Source: Mixophyes australis (Eukaryota > Chordata > Amphibia > Anura > Limnodynastidae). Taken from it: a DNA stretch of 64,000 bases. A program made the position numbers and the translations under genes. Positions 44,201 to 48,811 of the stretch are shown here, piece by piece. The stretch lies in the NCBI GenBank assembly GCA_036250195.1, contig JAVHZZ010000003.1, positions 22,225,573 through 22,289,572 on the forward strand, in the 5' to 3' direction. Each line of letters starts with the position of its first letter. Within the stretch, counting starts at the first letter, position 1. Below the pieces are notes generated by a model. The model saw only the letters and a list, made by a program, of their open reading frames with translations. It made no database searches and was not told the DNA's origin.

Positions 44201-46754
44201 CTGCTCTCCAGCTACTTAGCCCTCCTCCTCGAGGGTCCTCCACCCCACGTCCACTCTCGCTCCCTCCTCCCCCCTGGGGGTCTCCCTGTCTTCCGCGCCC
44301 TCCTTCTTGGGCCCCGTCGTTTGCGGATCCTCCCTCCCCCTTCCCCGCCCTCTCTAGCTGTGCATTGAGCGTACTGAGTTGCTGTGTTTACTGTACTGTG
44401 CTGTCTCCCATTGTATTGTGATTTTGTTTGTCTCTGTACCGCGCTGCGGATGCCTTGTGGCGCCTTATAAATAAATATTAATAATAATAATTAATAATAA
44501 GTCATAAAAACAAAGAGCAGATGACAATAGACAATGATGATATCACCATAATACACCGTAGGCTTCTCAAACGAACCAAAATTTTATTTTCATTAAACTT
44601 ACCGGTCTGACCGTAGGCAAAGATGCAGGCGTTGTACCCCTCAAAGGCATTTTGGAGAATATTCTCACCAAGGCACTGAAAAACAATATCTTGTCCTAGG
44701 GGGAAAATATAAAATAAAAAAATAAAACATTGTACATTATATTCCAAGTGTAGGCTTAACACATGAGTGATATATACCTCATTATGGACATAAAGGGGGG
44801 TATTCAATTGTTAGCGAGATCCCCCGGAAAACGAGTGCTCGAAAAATATTACCGTTAATACGGTAATATGCGCGTAAATACCGTTAATTTGGTAATTTAC
44901 TCGCTGGATTTCAGCTCGCAGCTCAGGGAGAGATGAAATTCAGCGGTTAATTACCGTATTAACGGTAATATTTTTCGAGCGCTCGTTTTCCGGGGATCTC
45001 GCTAACAATTGAATACCCCCCAAAACCTTTATTCTATATATACACTCACACTAATTATTATGGATGGAGGAGAGCAGCTGTTTTTGTGCGAGAAGAAGTT
45101 AAATAAAATCCACAGACACTTTTGAAAAAGTCCCTCTAATGCCAAAATTATTGTGTAAATTTTGTCCAACCAATTTTCATAAAAGCCCCTATTTCTATAT
45201 ACCGTATTTCCCCATGTATAAGACGCACCTTTTCCCCAAAATTTTGGGTCTAAAAACTGGGTGCGTCTTATACAGTGGTATTGTTAATTCTGCCTTACCC
45301 TGTCAGATGCTTCCTCTGTCCGGCAAAGTCTTCTGTCCGTTATGATCCCGATGCTGGAAAGTCTCTTAGCGTCCACTTCCCGATGACCGGATGTGGTCCG
45401 TGAACCCCAGTTAGAACGCAAACTTCCGGTTTCTGCATTTGGCGTTTTGTCCAATCAGGACTTTGTCAAAGTCCTAATTGGACATCTGGTCATCGGGAAG
45501 AGGACGGTAAGCGGCTTTCCAACATTGGGATCAGAACGGACAGAAGAAAGAAGACTTTACCGGACAGAGAAAGCATCTGACAGGGTAAGTCAGAATTAGC
45601 AATAGGGTTAGAACTTCGTCTCTCCTCTCTGTAGTATCCGCTGCACAATTACTCTGCAAAAAAACATTATCCTCCATTTTTTCACATGATTATACAGGTG
45701 CCTCTTATACATGGGAGCGTCCTATACATGGGGAAATACAATAGGTCATTCCTCAGTATTGTGGCCCTTTAAGAGTCAAGGATAGGACGGAACACGGGGA
45801 GAACTGAGCTCCATAGAGGAGGAAATAGTTGGGTTGCAATGCATCATCCCACCGTGATCAGTGGTACAAAGAGCATGGGCCATGGGCTACTGAGCTTGCA
45901 AGGACTGGGATATGGTCAGTTGAATCATCTATGTCCTCAGCAAACAGACAAGTACACATGTGGCACCAAACTAAAGAACTCTACACCCTCATGGGCTTAT
46001 TTCCACCAGTGAAGGGTTCGGGCTGTTCTGCAATGTCCTGGGGTGTGTTTTCCCAGCATGATTGGGGACTGTCATGGAGTTAGAAAGCAAGGTCAACGTT
46101 AAGGAAGACTTAGTGGAAGTCTACACCCCAGATTGCAGGATTTCTATCCTGACGGGGGGAGGGGGGGGGGGGTCTTCCAGGATGCCAATGCCCTATGCAC
46201 AGAGAGCCTGTGGCTGCCCAGTGGTTTGATGAACAGGGCACCAATGTTATCCATATGTCAAGATCTCCTAAGTGACCAGAACTGAACCAAATCCAGCAAA
46301 CATGGGATATTCAGGACAGATGCCCGAGTTCTCCACCTCCGTCAACCAGGCATCAGTTGAGTGACTTTCTTCTGGAAGAACGGTATTGGAATTCCAGACG
46401 TTGGTAGACACCACAATGCCTACAGACCACACGTGGTAGCCCAACACCCTAGTAAGTGACTTCTCAATGGCGCTTCCCTTTTTTGTCCACTCTCTGCACA
46501 TGTAGCTTGTACATCACAGCAATAAGGGGCCCTGCTCTTTATATCATATACAATGTTTGGGGCTTTCAAATAATTGTTAGTCCAGAATGAACTCGCCCTG
46601 AGCAACAAGCCTAGTTTGTGCCATCGGCTTACTAACCGTGTCTACTCCTATCAGCTGGTAATACAAAGCATAAGCAACGAGCGGTCACATTACCTGCAAA
46701 CTTCTCTTTAACAGCTTCATCCATTGACCAGAAGCAGTGATCGTACGCGAAGAC
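187..46754 (-). CDS. KIF13B: KIF13B-type kinesin-3 heavy chain, 25 internal exons
   Basis: Kinesin-3 proteins walk toward microtubule plus ends using ATP. KIF13B in mammals carries DLG/MAGUK and phosphoinositide-linked cargo. Exons (gene order, 5' to 3') run from 46694-46754 down to 187-313. Joined, they give 3,317 coding bases with a continuous frame. Domains by residue of this partial protein: motor 1 to ~300 with P-loop GQTGSGKS at 49-56, switch [11 protein letters not shown] at 160-169 and switch II DLAGSE at 199-204; neck and coil ~300-369; FHA about 380-487; acidic linker and stalk coiled coil ~488-690; then the KIF13 central region. KIF13B is preferred over KIF13A because the segments [34 protein letters not shown] and [19 protein letters not shown] match KIF13B as I remember it. 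This is recall, not a search. The start codon exons and the C-terminus are outside what I can place. Confidence 0.93.
314..2101. other. intron x-y, mostly unique sequence
   Basis: There is no second gene. It holds a decayed inverted repeat around 1074-1237 whose ends share CAGCCAT and TGAAAATGCAGC, and an A16-type run near 1905-1920. I see nothing coding in the rest. Confidence 0.8.
2102..2201 (-). CDS. KIF13B: KIF13B exon x ([19 protein letters not shown])
   Basis: The 100-nt exon encodes [20 protein letters not shown] then [13 protein letters not shown], ending one base into the next codon. It is the segment that most clearly separates KIF13B from KIF13A. The acceptor is CCCAG and the donor is GTGAGG. 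Confidence 0.96.
2202..4506. other. intron w-x
   Basis: It contains a G run at about 2808-2821, a SINE at 3179-3362 (listed separately), and a short GTGAAACGCGTTGGG motif near 2920 that recurs in frog dispersed repeats. From 3363 to 4506 I see only AT-rich unique sequence and a T run ending at 4501. Confidence 0.75.
3179..3362 (+). mobile_element. tRNA-headed SINE, internally deleted copy
   Basis: It starts with the head GGCAGCACGGTGGCTTAGTGG and jumps directly to GGCTGCTATCAAATTGACC. It therefore lacks the central core seen in the copies at 39909 and 56578. It then has a TG run and the tail GCGCTGCGGAATTAGTGG before a GATGATGATG end. Confidence 0.85.
4507..4536 (-). CDS. KIF13B: KIF13B microexon w (30 nt)
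   Basis: The exon encodes only [10 protein letters not shown]. The acceptor is TTTCAG and the donor is GTAACA. It is 124 bp downstream of the previous exon. The DSYQ before DRDL agrees with the family, so the exon is very likely real. At exactly ten codons it could be skipped without a frame change, which makes it a candidate alternative cassette. Confidence 0.85.
4661..4807 (-). CDS. KIF13B: KIF13B exon v (GQSRR segment)
   Basis: The 147-nt, 49-codon exon encodes [40 protein letters not shown] and SGKAHDGHQ. The first half is conserved; the last ~15 residues are divergent in this protein family. The acceptor is CGTAG and the donor is GTGAGG. Confidence 0.93.
4808..7437. other. intron u-v
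   Basis: It holds a T-run then A-run block at 4830-4873, a short TA run at 5165-5190, a possible decayed LTR near 5400-5530, and a purine-rich degenerate repeat ending in a G run at 7140-7262. No coding sequence is recognised. Confidence 0.7.
7438..7570 (-). CDS. KIF13B: KIF13B exon u ([16 protein letters not shown] segment)
   Basis: The 133-nt exon encodes [40 protein letters not shown] and QLRQ. The RW split codon and the [13 protein letters not shown] joint with the next exon match the family. The acceptor is CTCAG and the donor is GTAAGA. Confidence 0.96.
7707..7864 (-). CDS. KIF13B: KIF13B exon t ([10 protein letters not shown] segment)
   Basis: The 158-nt exon encodes [40 protein letters not shown] and [24 protein letters not shown] is a hallmark of kinesin-3 proteins, and the ALWDLGII stretch is KIF13B-like. 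The acceptor is TTAG and the donor is GTGAGC. It is separated from the next exon by an intron of only 136 bp. Confidence 0.96.
7865..9685. other. intron s-t with poly-C and AAT-rich tract
   Basis: It holds an uninterrupted C26 run at 8505-8530. From 8860 to 9115 there is a purine-rich, loosely repeated stretch built on AATAACAG-like words. Open frames across either are low-complexity artifacts. Confidence 0.8.
9686..9859 (-). CDS. KIF13B: KIF13B exon s (C2-like strand region)
   Basis: The 174-nt, 58-codon exon encodes [58 protein letters not shown]. The pattern ([17 protein letters not shown]) looks C2-like and corresponds to the domain of unknown function shared by KIF1 and KIF13. The acceptor is TTCAG and the donor is GTGAGT. 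Confidence 0.95.
9860..11689. other. intron r-s, first part
   Basis: It is AT-rich intron sequence with no gene, RNA gene or clear repeat that I can support. The ~148-bp tandem array follows directly. Confidence 0.6.
11690..12580 (+). repeat. ~148-bp tandem array, about six units
   Basis: Units repeat GTGAGGACAGGGCTGCATGT, GACAGGGGCAGTGACATGAT, GGAGGCAGCAGG and AGCAGGGTCCCCAGCAGCAC in order. The spacing between successive GTGAGGACAG words is ~147-149 bp, with one unit lengthened by a ~21-bp local duplication near 11860-11900. It lies in the intron between exons r and s. Confidence 0.92.
12869..12994 (-). CDS. KIF13B: KIF13B exon r (GRLHVEV segment)
   Basis: The 126-nt exon encodes [40 protein letters not shown] and [10 protein letters not shown] follows the kinesin-3 IINQKGE segment. 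An acidic stretch ([10 protein letters not shown]) varies between species. The acceptor is CCAG and the donor is GTGAGT. Confidence 0.94.
13417..13497. repeat. Short foldback element with CCAAT-like arms
   Basis: The left arm ends GGACCAATCAGAAGCCACAA; the right arm begins TTGTGGCTTCTCATTGGCCC. The loop is ~7 bases. It resembles a small MITE in an intron. A looser relative with ACCAATCAGAGGCC is at ~59858-59915. Confidence 0.75.
14088..14171. repeat. TA dinucleotide tract
   Basis: About 40 TA repeats lie in the intron between exons q and r, flanked by A-rich sequence. Confidence 0.95.
14309..14458 (-). CDS. KIF13B: KIF13B exon q ([14 protein letters not shown] segment)
   Basis: The 150-nt, 50-codon exon encodes [40 protein letters not shown] and [15 protein letters not shown] and [11 protein letters not shown] are strongly conserved in the KIF1/KIF13 group. 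The acceptor is CGCAG. The donor GTTTGT is weak. Confidence 0.95.
14782..15095 (+). mobile_element. SINE, 5'-truncated, with expanded TG run
   Basis: The copy lacks the tRNA-like head and begins at ATGGCCTTAACTGTGTGGAG. The core (TGTATGTTCTCCCCGTGTTT) is present. A TG/TATG tract at ~14897-14987 separates it from the tail, which ends in ATGATGATGACG. Confidence 0.88.
15429..15575 (-). CDS. KIF13B: KIF13B exon p ([14 protein letters not shown] segment)
   Basis: The 147-nt exon encodes [40 protein letters not shown] and WKACDEDNP. The acceptor is CACAG. The donor GTACGT is non-standard at +3. It was chosen because it is the only GT here that keeps the next exon ([15 protein letters not shown]) in frame. 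Confidence 0.93.
15576..16548. other. intron o-p with 41-bp tandem repeat
   Basis: From about 16070 to 16240 a ~41-bp unit (CGCGGTTACACGCATACCTT plus CACGCCCCCCAG) is present four times with mismatches. The remainder looks unique. Confidence 0.8.
16549..16711 (-). CDS. KIF13B: KIF13B exon o (stalk)
   Basis: The 163-nt exon encodes [40 protein letters not shown] and [23 protein letters not shown] and [14 protein letters not shown] are kinesin-3 stalk motifs. The acceptor is CCCAG and the donor is GTGAGT. Confidence 0.95.
16712..17359. other. intron n-o
   Basis: It is AT-rich with no repeat family I recognise, except a run of G at 17347-17355 that lies directly against the donor of exon n. 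Confidence 0.6.
17360..17573 (-). CDS. KIF13B: KIF13B exon n (stalk coiled coil)
   Basis: The 214-nt exon encodes [60 protein letters not shown] and [11 protein letters not shown], a strong coiled coil then a basic tail. In mammals this part of KIF13B begins the MAGUK-binding stalk. The donor is GTGACC followed directly by a run of C in the intron, an unusual 5' splice-site context. Confidence 0.95.
17574..18168. other. intron m-n, unique part
   Basis: I see nothing coding. There is a G-rich run near 18070-18084. A MITE and the 34-bp minisatellite follow. Confidence 0.6.
18169..18481. mobile_element. MITE copy 1 with CCTGATTCA ends
   Basis: The left end GCCTGATTCATTAAGGAAAG and the reverse complement of the right end (GGCCTGATTCAGTAAGGAAA) form terminal inverted repeats of about 35-40 bp. 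The interior (GTTGGGGTAGGGCATGTCC) matches a second copy at 31661-31974. Confidence 0.85.
18663..20921. repeat. 34-bp minisatellite, ~66 copies
   Basis: The unit has TCAGCCCTCACTACTACTAC then CACCGCCGGCACCG. Variants carry CTCCGGCACC or GCTGGTACC or GCTGGCGCC, with one to three extra triplets (ACT, ACC). The variants are clustered; GCTGGCGCC types fill 20390-20900. The 602-codon open frame at 18538-20346 is an artifact: 34 leaves remainder 1 on division by 3 and none of the three plus frames has a stop in the unit, so three units give a 34-residue apparent repeat. The gene reads the opposite strand. Confidence 0.95.
21086..21273 (-). CDS. KIF13B: KIF13B exon m (basic and acidic linker)
   Basis: The 188-nt exon encodes [40 protein letters not shown] and [20 protein letters not shown], then NN. 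It is low-complexity and highly charged after the FHA, then helical. The acceptor is TGCAG and the donor is GTAAGA. It is the only coding sequence between the two large minisatellites, with the 34-bp array ending ~165 bp to one side and the 30-bp array starting ~365 bp to the other. Confidence 0.95.
21636..24903. repeat. 30-bp minisatellite, ~109 copies
   Basis: The unit in the first part is CACCCCCCGTCACCCCACAC then CGTGCTACTG. In the last part it is CACCCCCTATCACCCCATAC then AGTACTACAC. The period is divisible by 3, so long open frames on both strands (up to 450 codons) simply repeat 10 residues and are not genes. The last ~1,150 bp are nearly homogeneous for the second type. It starts about 365 bp from exon m. 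Confidence 0.95.
24905..24997. repeat. 34-bp inverted repeat at the end of the minisatellite
   Basis: Arms 24905-24938 and 24964-24997 are reverse complements with two mismatches (core CTCTCTTGCAATTTTGGAGT on the left). The spacer is 25 bases. It directly adjoins the last minisatellite unit. Confidence 0.93.
24998..25571. other. intron l-m, end next to exon l
   Basis: AT-rich sequence without a recognised repeat or coding signal. Confidence 0.6.
25572..25658 (-). CDS. KIF13B: KIF13B exon l (end of FHA)
   Basis: The 87-nt exon encodes [20 protein letters not shown] then [11 protein letters not shown] and [16 protein letters not shown] are the last FHA strands of the kinesin-3 family. The acceptor is GGCAG and the donor is GTATTA. 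It ends two bases into the following arginine codon. Confidence 0.95.
25659..26976. other. intron k-l
   Basis: A T run at about 25918-25931 and generic AT-rich sequence. Nothing coding recognised. Confidence 0.6.
26977..27107 (-). CDS. KIF13B: KIF13B exon k (FHA core)
   Basis: The 131-nt exon encodes [40 protein letters not shown] and KNT. HTLIGS and GILPEHC are core FHA strands. FHA domains in kinesin-3 bind partners such as centaurin-alpha1 in mammals (family knowledge). The acceptor is ACAG and the donor is GTATGG. An arginine codon is split across the downstream junction. Confidence 0.96.
27108..28027. other. intron j-k, part next to exon k
   Basis: There is a local direct repeat of GTAAAACAAGACCCTCAT at ~27545 and ~27568. 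Nothing coding is seen. Confidence 0.55.
28028..29098 (-). mobile_element. L2-like LINE, 5'-truncated 3' part
   Basis: Read on the minus strand it encodes a decayed reverse transcriptase C-terminal part: [61 protein letters not shown] and [18 protein letters not shown]. Frames are broken by indels. The 3' end on the minus strand (CGCTGCGGAAATCTTGTGG then AATAATAATA) is the same as in the longer copy at 41435-44500. No endonuclease remains. Confidence 0.9.
29099..29166. repeat. AAT/TAA microsatellite with A run
   Basis: A short ATA/AAT tract followed by A12 at the broken edge of the LINE copy. Confidence 0.85.
29690..30020 (+). mobile_element. Highly decayed LINE 3' fragment (tentative)
   Basis: The plus strand carries ACCTACAAAGCCCTCAGCCT and CTCCTACATCTCAGAC, resembling the YKAL...APYIS tail of L2-like reverse transcriptases. 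It has the same C-rich style as the LINE at 41435. No tail is obvious. The assignment is weak. Confidence 0.4.
30352..30486 (-). CDS. KIF13B: KIF13B exon j (linker and start of FHA)
   Basis: The 135-nt exon encodes [40 protein letters not shown] and VYYLK. It was placed by splice sites (CCAG and GTGAGA) and by recognition of the [16 protein letters not shown] motif found before the FHA core of kinesin-3. It is too broken by intron sequence to appear as a long open frame. Confidence 0.95.
30545..30724 (+). mobile_element. SINE 3' part with TG run
   Basis: Only the microsatellite (TG, 30549-30616) and the tail remain: ATTTAGACTGTAAGCTC, GCGCTGCGGAAATAGTGG and the final GATGATGATG. Confidence 0.82.
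30725..31191. other. intron i-j remainder
   Basis: Unique-looking sequence between the SINE tail and exon i. Nothing recognised. Confidence 0.55.
31192..31302 (-). CDS. KIF13B: KIF13B exon i (neck coiled coil)
   Basis: The 111-nt, 37-codon exon encodes [20 protein letters not shown] then [17 protein letters not shown], a charged heptad-like helix. The acceptor is CCAG. The donor GTTGTA is weak, matching consensus only at GT, but the frame and homology to the next exon ([10 protein letters not shown]) make it secure. Confidence 0.94.
31661..31974. mobile_element. MITE copy 2, same family as 18169
   Basis: It begins GGCCTGAGTAATTAAGGAGC and ends ACTTTCCTTAAGG, with the interior GTTGGGGTAGGGCATGTCC in the same orientation as copy 1. 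It is more diverged at its ends. It lies between exons h and i. Confidence 0.82.
31975..32638. other. intron h-i, second part
   Basis: It contains a TA run at 32230-32258. There is no coding sequence other than the neighbouring exons. Confidence 0.6.
32639..32851 (-). CDS. KIF13B: KIF13B exon h (end of motor, neck)
   Basis: The 213-nt, 71-codon exon holds [40 protein letters not shown] and [20 protein letters not shown]. It covers the last motor strand and helix (LRYADRAK), then the neck, and enters a coiled coil at [14 protein letters not shown]. The acceptor is TTTAG and the donor is GTGAGG. Confidence 0.97.
32852..34238. other. introns g-h and f-g
   Basis: Apart from exon g at 33203-33314 I see unique sequence. 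A CpG-containing stretch at 33860-34160 (GCGCATGCGCC, ACGCACG) may be an old repeat but I cannot name it. Confidence 0.5.
33203..33314 (-). CDS. KIF13B: KIF13B exon g (motor, microtubule-binding helix 4-5)
   Basis: The 112-nt exon encodes [20 protein letters not shown] then [29 protein letters not shown] is the kinesin microtubule-contact region. A lysine-rich loop (GKNKNK) precedes it. The acceptor is TTCAG and the donor is GTAAGT. Confidence 0.97.
34239..34351 (-). CDS. KIF13B: KIF13B exon f (motor, switch II)
   Basis: The 113-nt exon encodes [20 protein letters not shown] then [17 protein letters not shown], ending two bases into the next lysine codon. DLAGSE is switch II. The acceptor is TTCCAG and the donor is GTGAGT. 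It is separated from the switch I exon by a 4.9-kb intron. Confidence 0.97.
35100..35415. mobile_element. Probable MITE related to the element at 44804
   Basis: The high-coordinate end (CTCGCTGACAATTGAATATC then CCCC) is nearly identical, in reverse complement, to the left end of the foldback at 44804. The interior has paired GTTAA/TTAAC-rich words. The other end is diverged, so the boundary is approximate. Confidence 0.55.
37219..37392. mobile_element. Foldback MITE, TTATCAAA ends
   Basis: The arms start GGGGTAGATTTATCAAACCT and end with its reverse complement. Inner arms GGTGTTGCCCATAGCAACCA and its complement also pair. The total length is 174 bp. A relative is at 58358-58536, with the ends changed to GGGGTAAATGTATCAAG. 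Confidence 0.88.
38391..38643 (-). mobile_element. SINE, reverse orientation
   Basis: The reverse complement reads from a tRNA-like head (GGCCTAGTGGTTAGC) through the core to the tail GCGCCACTAATTCCGC on the plus strand at ~38415. It abuts the inverted ~148-bp array that starts near 38700. Confidence 0.86.
38700..39110 (-). repeat. Inverted partial copy of the ~148-bp array
   Basis: The plus strand shows the reverse complement of the array at 11690-12580, with about 2.8 units (CTGCTGGGGACCCTGCTCC, TCACATCATGTCACTGCCCC). Its outer edge (AAGTGGACAGGTCACTG) matches the reverse complement of the outer edge of the other array. Open frames here are artifacts. Confidence 0.9.
39293..39427 (-). CDS. 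KIF13B: KIF13B exon e (motor, switch I)
   Basis: The 135-nt, 45-codon exon runs from [20 protein letters not shown] to the switch I stretch [11 protein letters not shown] and then [16 protein letters not shown] coordinates nucleotide and magnesium in kinesins. The acceptor is GCAG and the donor is GTGAGT. It is in phase 0 at both ends. Confidence 0.97.
39715..39802 (-). CDS. KIF13B: KIF13B exon d (motor)
   Basis: The 88-nt exon encodes [19 protein letters not shown] then [10 protein letters not shown]. The VREH and GPYVDGL motifs are typical of kinesin-3 motors. The acceptor is CCCAG and the donor is GTGATA. It ends in phase 0. Confidence 0.96.
39909..40190 (+). mobile_element. SINE, nearly complete
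   Basis: The head contains an A-box-like TGGCTCAGTGG and a B-box-like AAGTTCAATTCC, as expected for a tRNA-derived promoter. The core and tail (GCGCTGCGGAATTAGTAG then GATGATGATG) are present. It lies in the intron between exons c and d. Confidence 0.88.
40784..40964 (-). CDS. KIF13B: KIF13B exon c (motor, P-loop end to DLLDPKG)
   Basis: The 181-nt exon begins by completing [11 protein letters not shown] and continues through [34 protein letters not shown] and DPKG. The acceptor is TGCAG and the donor is GTGAAT. Its lysine and serine are the phosphate-binding P-loop residues. The phase is 1 in and 2 out, matching both neighbours. Confidence 0.97.
40965..41434. other. intron b-c, part before LINE
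   Basis: It holds a short inverted repeat at ~41197-41278 with arms TTTCCTATTGGCT and GGCCAATAGGAAA. Nothing coding. Confidence 0.65.
41435..44500 (+). mobile_element. L2-like LINE, near-complete ORF2, 5'-truncated
   Basis: Plus-strand, antisense to KIF13B, in the intron between exons b and c. The encoded APE-type endonuclease lacks its N-terminus (starts ~[13 protein letters not shown]) and shows ILGDFNIP and SDHHLLSF. The reverse transcriptase shows [48 protein letters not shown] and [12 protein letters not shown]. Frames are broken near 41610, at a C-rich run near 42475, and near 43735, so it is inactive. The 3' end is TGTACCGCGCTGCGGATGCC followed by AATAATAATA. Confidence 0.93.
44603..44695 (-). 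CDS. KIF13B: KIF13B exon b (motor, first half of P-loop)
   Basis: The 93-nt exon encodes the run from [14 protein letters not shown] to FAYGQTG. The P-loop is split by the intron after the first base of its second glycine. The acceptor is CTAG and the donor is GTAAGT. The 3' end of an antisense LINE stops about 100 bp downstream of this exon in gene direction (at ~44500). Confidence 0.96.
44804..45022. mobile_element. Foldback MITE with long GGGGTATTCAATTG arms
   Basis: The arms begin GGGGTATTCAATTGTTAGCG and continue through AGATCCCCCGGAAAACGAG, and the other end is the reverse complement with few mismatches (ACAATTGAATACCCCCC). Inside, AATATTACCGTTAATACGGT pairs with TACCGTATTAACGGTAAT. 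It lies just upstream of exon b. Confidence 0.9.
45202..45751. mobile_element. Foldback element ~550 bp, mariner-like ends
   Basis: The left end CCGTATTTCCCCATGTATAA and the right end GTCCTATACATGGGGAAATA pair. The inner arms also pair: TGTCAGATGCTTCCTCTGTC with AAAGCATCTGACAGGGTAAG, and TTCCCGATGACCGGATGT with the GGTCATCGGG region. A TA is present at each outer edge, consistent with a TA target. There is no transposase. Confidence 0.82.
45752..46693. other. intron a-b remainder
   Basis: A G run at ~46157-46172. The rest looks unique. Nothing coding recognised. Confidence 0.55.
46694..46754 (-). CDS. KIF13B: KIF13B exon a (motor, beta-sheet core)
   Basis: The 61-nt exon encodes [20 protein letters not shown] plus one base. 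The acceptor AG is at 46755-46756 and the donor GTA is just below 46694. It starts in phase 0 and ends in phase 1. FAYDHCFWS is the kinesin-3 segment that precedes the nucleotide pocket. It is the most upstream exon I can identify. Residues before this V, including the initiator methionine, must come from exons further upstream. Confidence 0.94.
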
Positions 46755-46806
46755 CTAGACAGGAAAGAGAGTAGTGTTAGGGACATACAGTACCATTAGT
46801 ACTAAA

Positions 46807-46836
46807 TGCAGCATGGTGGCTCAGTGGTTAGCACAA
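46807..46836 (+). mobile_element. SINE head fragment
   Basis: Only the first ~30 bases (GCAGCATGGTGGCTCAGTGG and GTTAGCAC) remain. It is a broken copy of the same family. Confidence 0.65.
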
Positions 46837-48250
46837 ATCGTTATTTTCTCATCCAACCAGCCCTAACACCTAATTAATAGCATACACATTTAATAAAGAC
46901 CCCACATTACATTAATAGCATCCACATTACATTAATACCCCCACTAGCCCTGACATATCATTAACCTATCGGGGCTCATTAAAGGGGCTCATCATTCCCG
47001 ATTTGCACAGTAACAGTACTGGTGGAAGTATTATGTTTAATCGACGCCTTCATGTAGCTTATCTGTACCCTTCTGCAGCTTTTACTAAACATATTGCTTA
47101 CTCTTGTTGGCTTCCACCTGTGCTCTTCACCATGTATTTATTTCACCAGGCACTGCCTGTGAATATGAAATTACTCTGCACTGGGCACAGTTATACCCAT
47201 AGAGTGGCTTTGTGCCCTTTGTATTCTCTACGCTAGGATGGCACCGGACTGCTCTCTGACCGCAGCTATACCCAAGGTAGAGGGCACGAGCCAGCTGTAT
47301 TGTATCAAAGAGCACCAGGAATAATCAATTCTGATGATATAAATACATGGATAAATACACCACCAGGGAAGCTAACAAAGCAAAGTCGTCTGAAGGTGGA
47401 TAACTCTAATTCAAAGCAAACAAGTTTTGCTTCTGCACTTGATTCCAGTTCTTCTTTCCAACAGGAATGTTTCGATCACATCCTGCTCAGATCGCCTCAC
47501 TGTCAGCTGTTACTGTACAGCAGTATTCAGCGGGGAGCACAGGCAGGGACAGGGCTTCCAGCCAGTGTTTTAAGAGTCTGCGAGAGACCAAATCTTTCTG
47601 GTATTATGTAAGAAGCCTGGGCCCATCATCACAGCATAGCCAGCATTCCTGCAGCTGGCTGAGGCCTCCGACACGTGACGGACATCAGCTGCCGTACACT
47701 GCACAATATTTACACAGCATCGGACATGTGTATGTGACTTACTTTTGGTTGGCTCCTGAGAGATGCATAGGAATCCAATAGGAAAAAAAAAAAAAAGAAA
47801 CAGAAAGGAGACATTAGTGAATATTCCCAGGCTTAACACACATACAGAACTTATAGGTAACCACGTGCCAGTGAAAATCTACATATTGCCAGGAATCCAT
47901 AAATATGCATGACATCAGTGGTCATGCCTCTGAAACACCTCCAGAGACCTGTAAACTAAACTTTGCAGTGAAGCCTCAGCTGCTGACATTTGATAACATG
48001 ACGTTGGGATACGGGAGAATTATGTACAAGAAAGAAAGAAAAAAAAAAAACCTATGTTGATTTTTTACTAACTTGAGAATTTGTTATGAAAACCAAAACA
48101 GAGAAACAATCTATTCAAATCTACCCACAGAGAGTTTCCATTTAGCTTGAATTATATTTAAAACAACCTCTCAAAGACGTTGTTGCTGGCTTTATAAAGA
48201 AGTACTGATTTAACGTCAGAGAGATTTGGGTACAGCACCTGGCCCTTCAC
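46837..48250. other. sequence upstream of exon a, first part
   Basis: This is intron or upstream sequence. Short A runs occur near 47780 and 48045. I looked for earlier kinesin exons here and found none. Confidence 0.5.
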
Positions 48251-48259
48251 ACAATACAC

Positions 48260-48314
48260 AAACATATATATATATATATGTATATATATGTATATATATG
48301 TATATATATGTATA

Positions 48315-48365
<51 letters not shown>

Positions 48366-48393
48366 ACATATACACACACACATACACACACAC
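48260..48393. repeat. TA/GTATATAT/CA composite microsatellite
   Basis: Tandem TATATATG words, then pure TA, then CACA. It borders the Helitron-like copy that follows. Confidence 0.9.
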
Positions 48394-48736
48394 AAGTTAA
48401 CCCGTGCATGATACTCATGCAGTCTAGTCAAATCAAGCTACTTAAGGTGTTAAAAAGGTTCTTGTCATGCATTTGGGCCTTTTTTAACGTGGTTTTGTCC
48501 ACATGTCACCACCTCATCATTTTTCTCCATCACCTCATCCTTCATCGCCACATCCTTCATCAAGCTACTTAAGGTGTTAAAAACTCCCCACTGTCACCCC
48601 CGGCAACCACCAACCACTCCCATCTGTCACTTCTCCTTCAAGAAATATATAGGTCAGTGTATAACTATGCCCAGCAGGTGGCGCTGCAGCTTGGGTTTTT
48701 TTTTTTTAACACACGCCACTAGGCATTTATATAGTA

Positions 48737-48740
<4 letters not shown>
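48394..48740 (-). mobile_element. Helitron-like non-autonomous element, copy 1
   Basis: On the minus strand it starts TACTATATAAATGCCTAGTG and ends CGGGTTAACTT after a hairpin (TGCATGA GTA TCATGCA). A repeated internal word CACCTTAAGTAGCTTGAT occurs twice. It matches the copy at 51605-52010, which is in the opposite orientation. It lacks ~60 bp that the other copy has. There is no rolling-circle replicase. Confidence 0.6.
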
Positions 48741-48809
<69 letters not shown>

Positions 48810-48811
48810 TA
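48739..48811. repeat. TA tract
   Basis: TA repeats with one GT interruption, adjoining the Helitron-like copy. Confidence 0.92.

Noticed and set aside
187..46754. KIF13A rather than KIF13B
   Set aside because: The segments at 2102-2201, 21086-21273 and 187-313 match my memory of KIF13B better. A database search would settle it; KIF13A would need higher identity across these exons.
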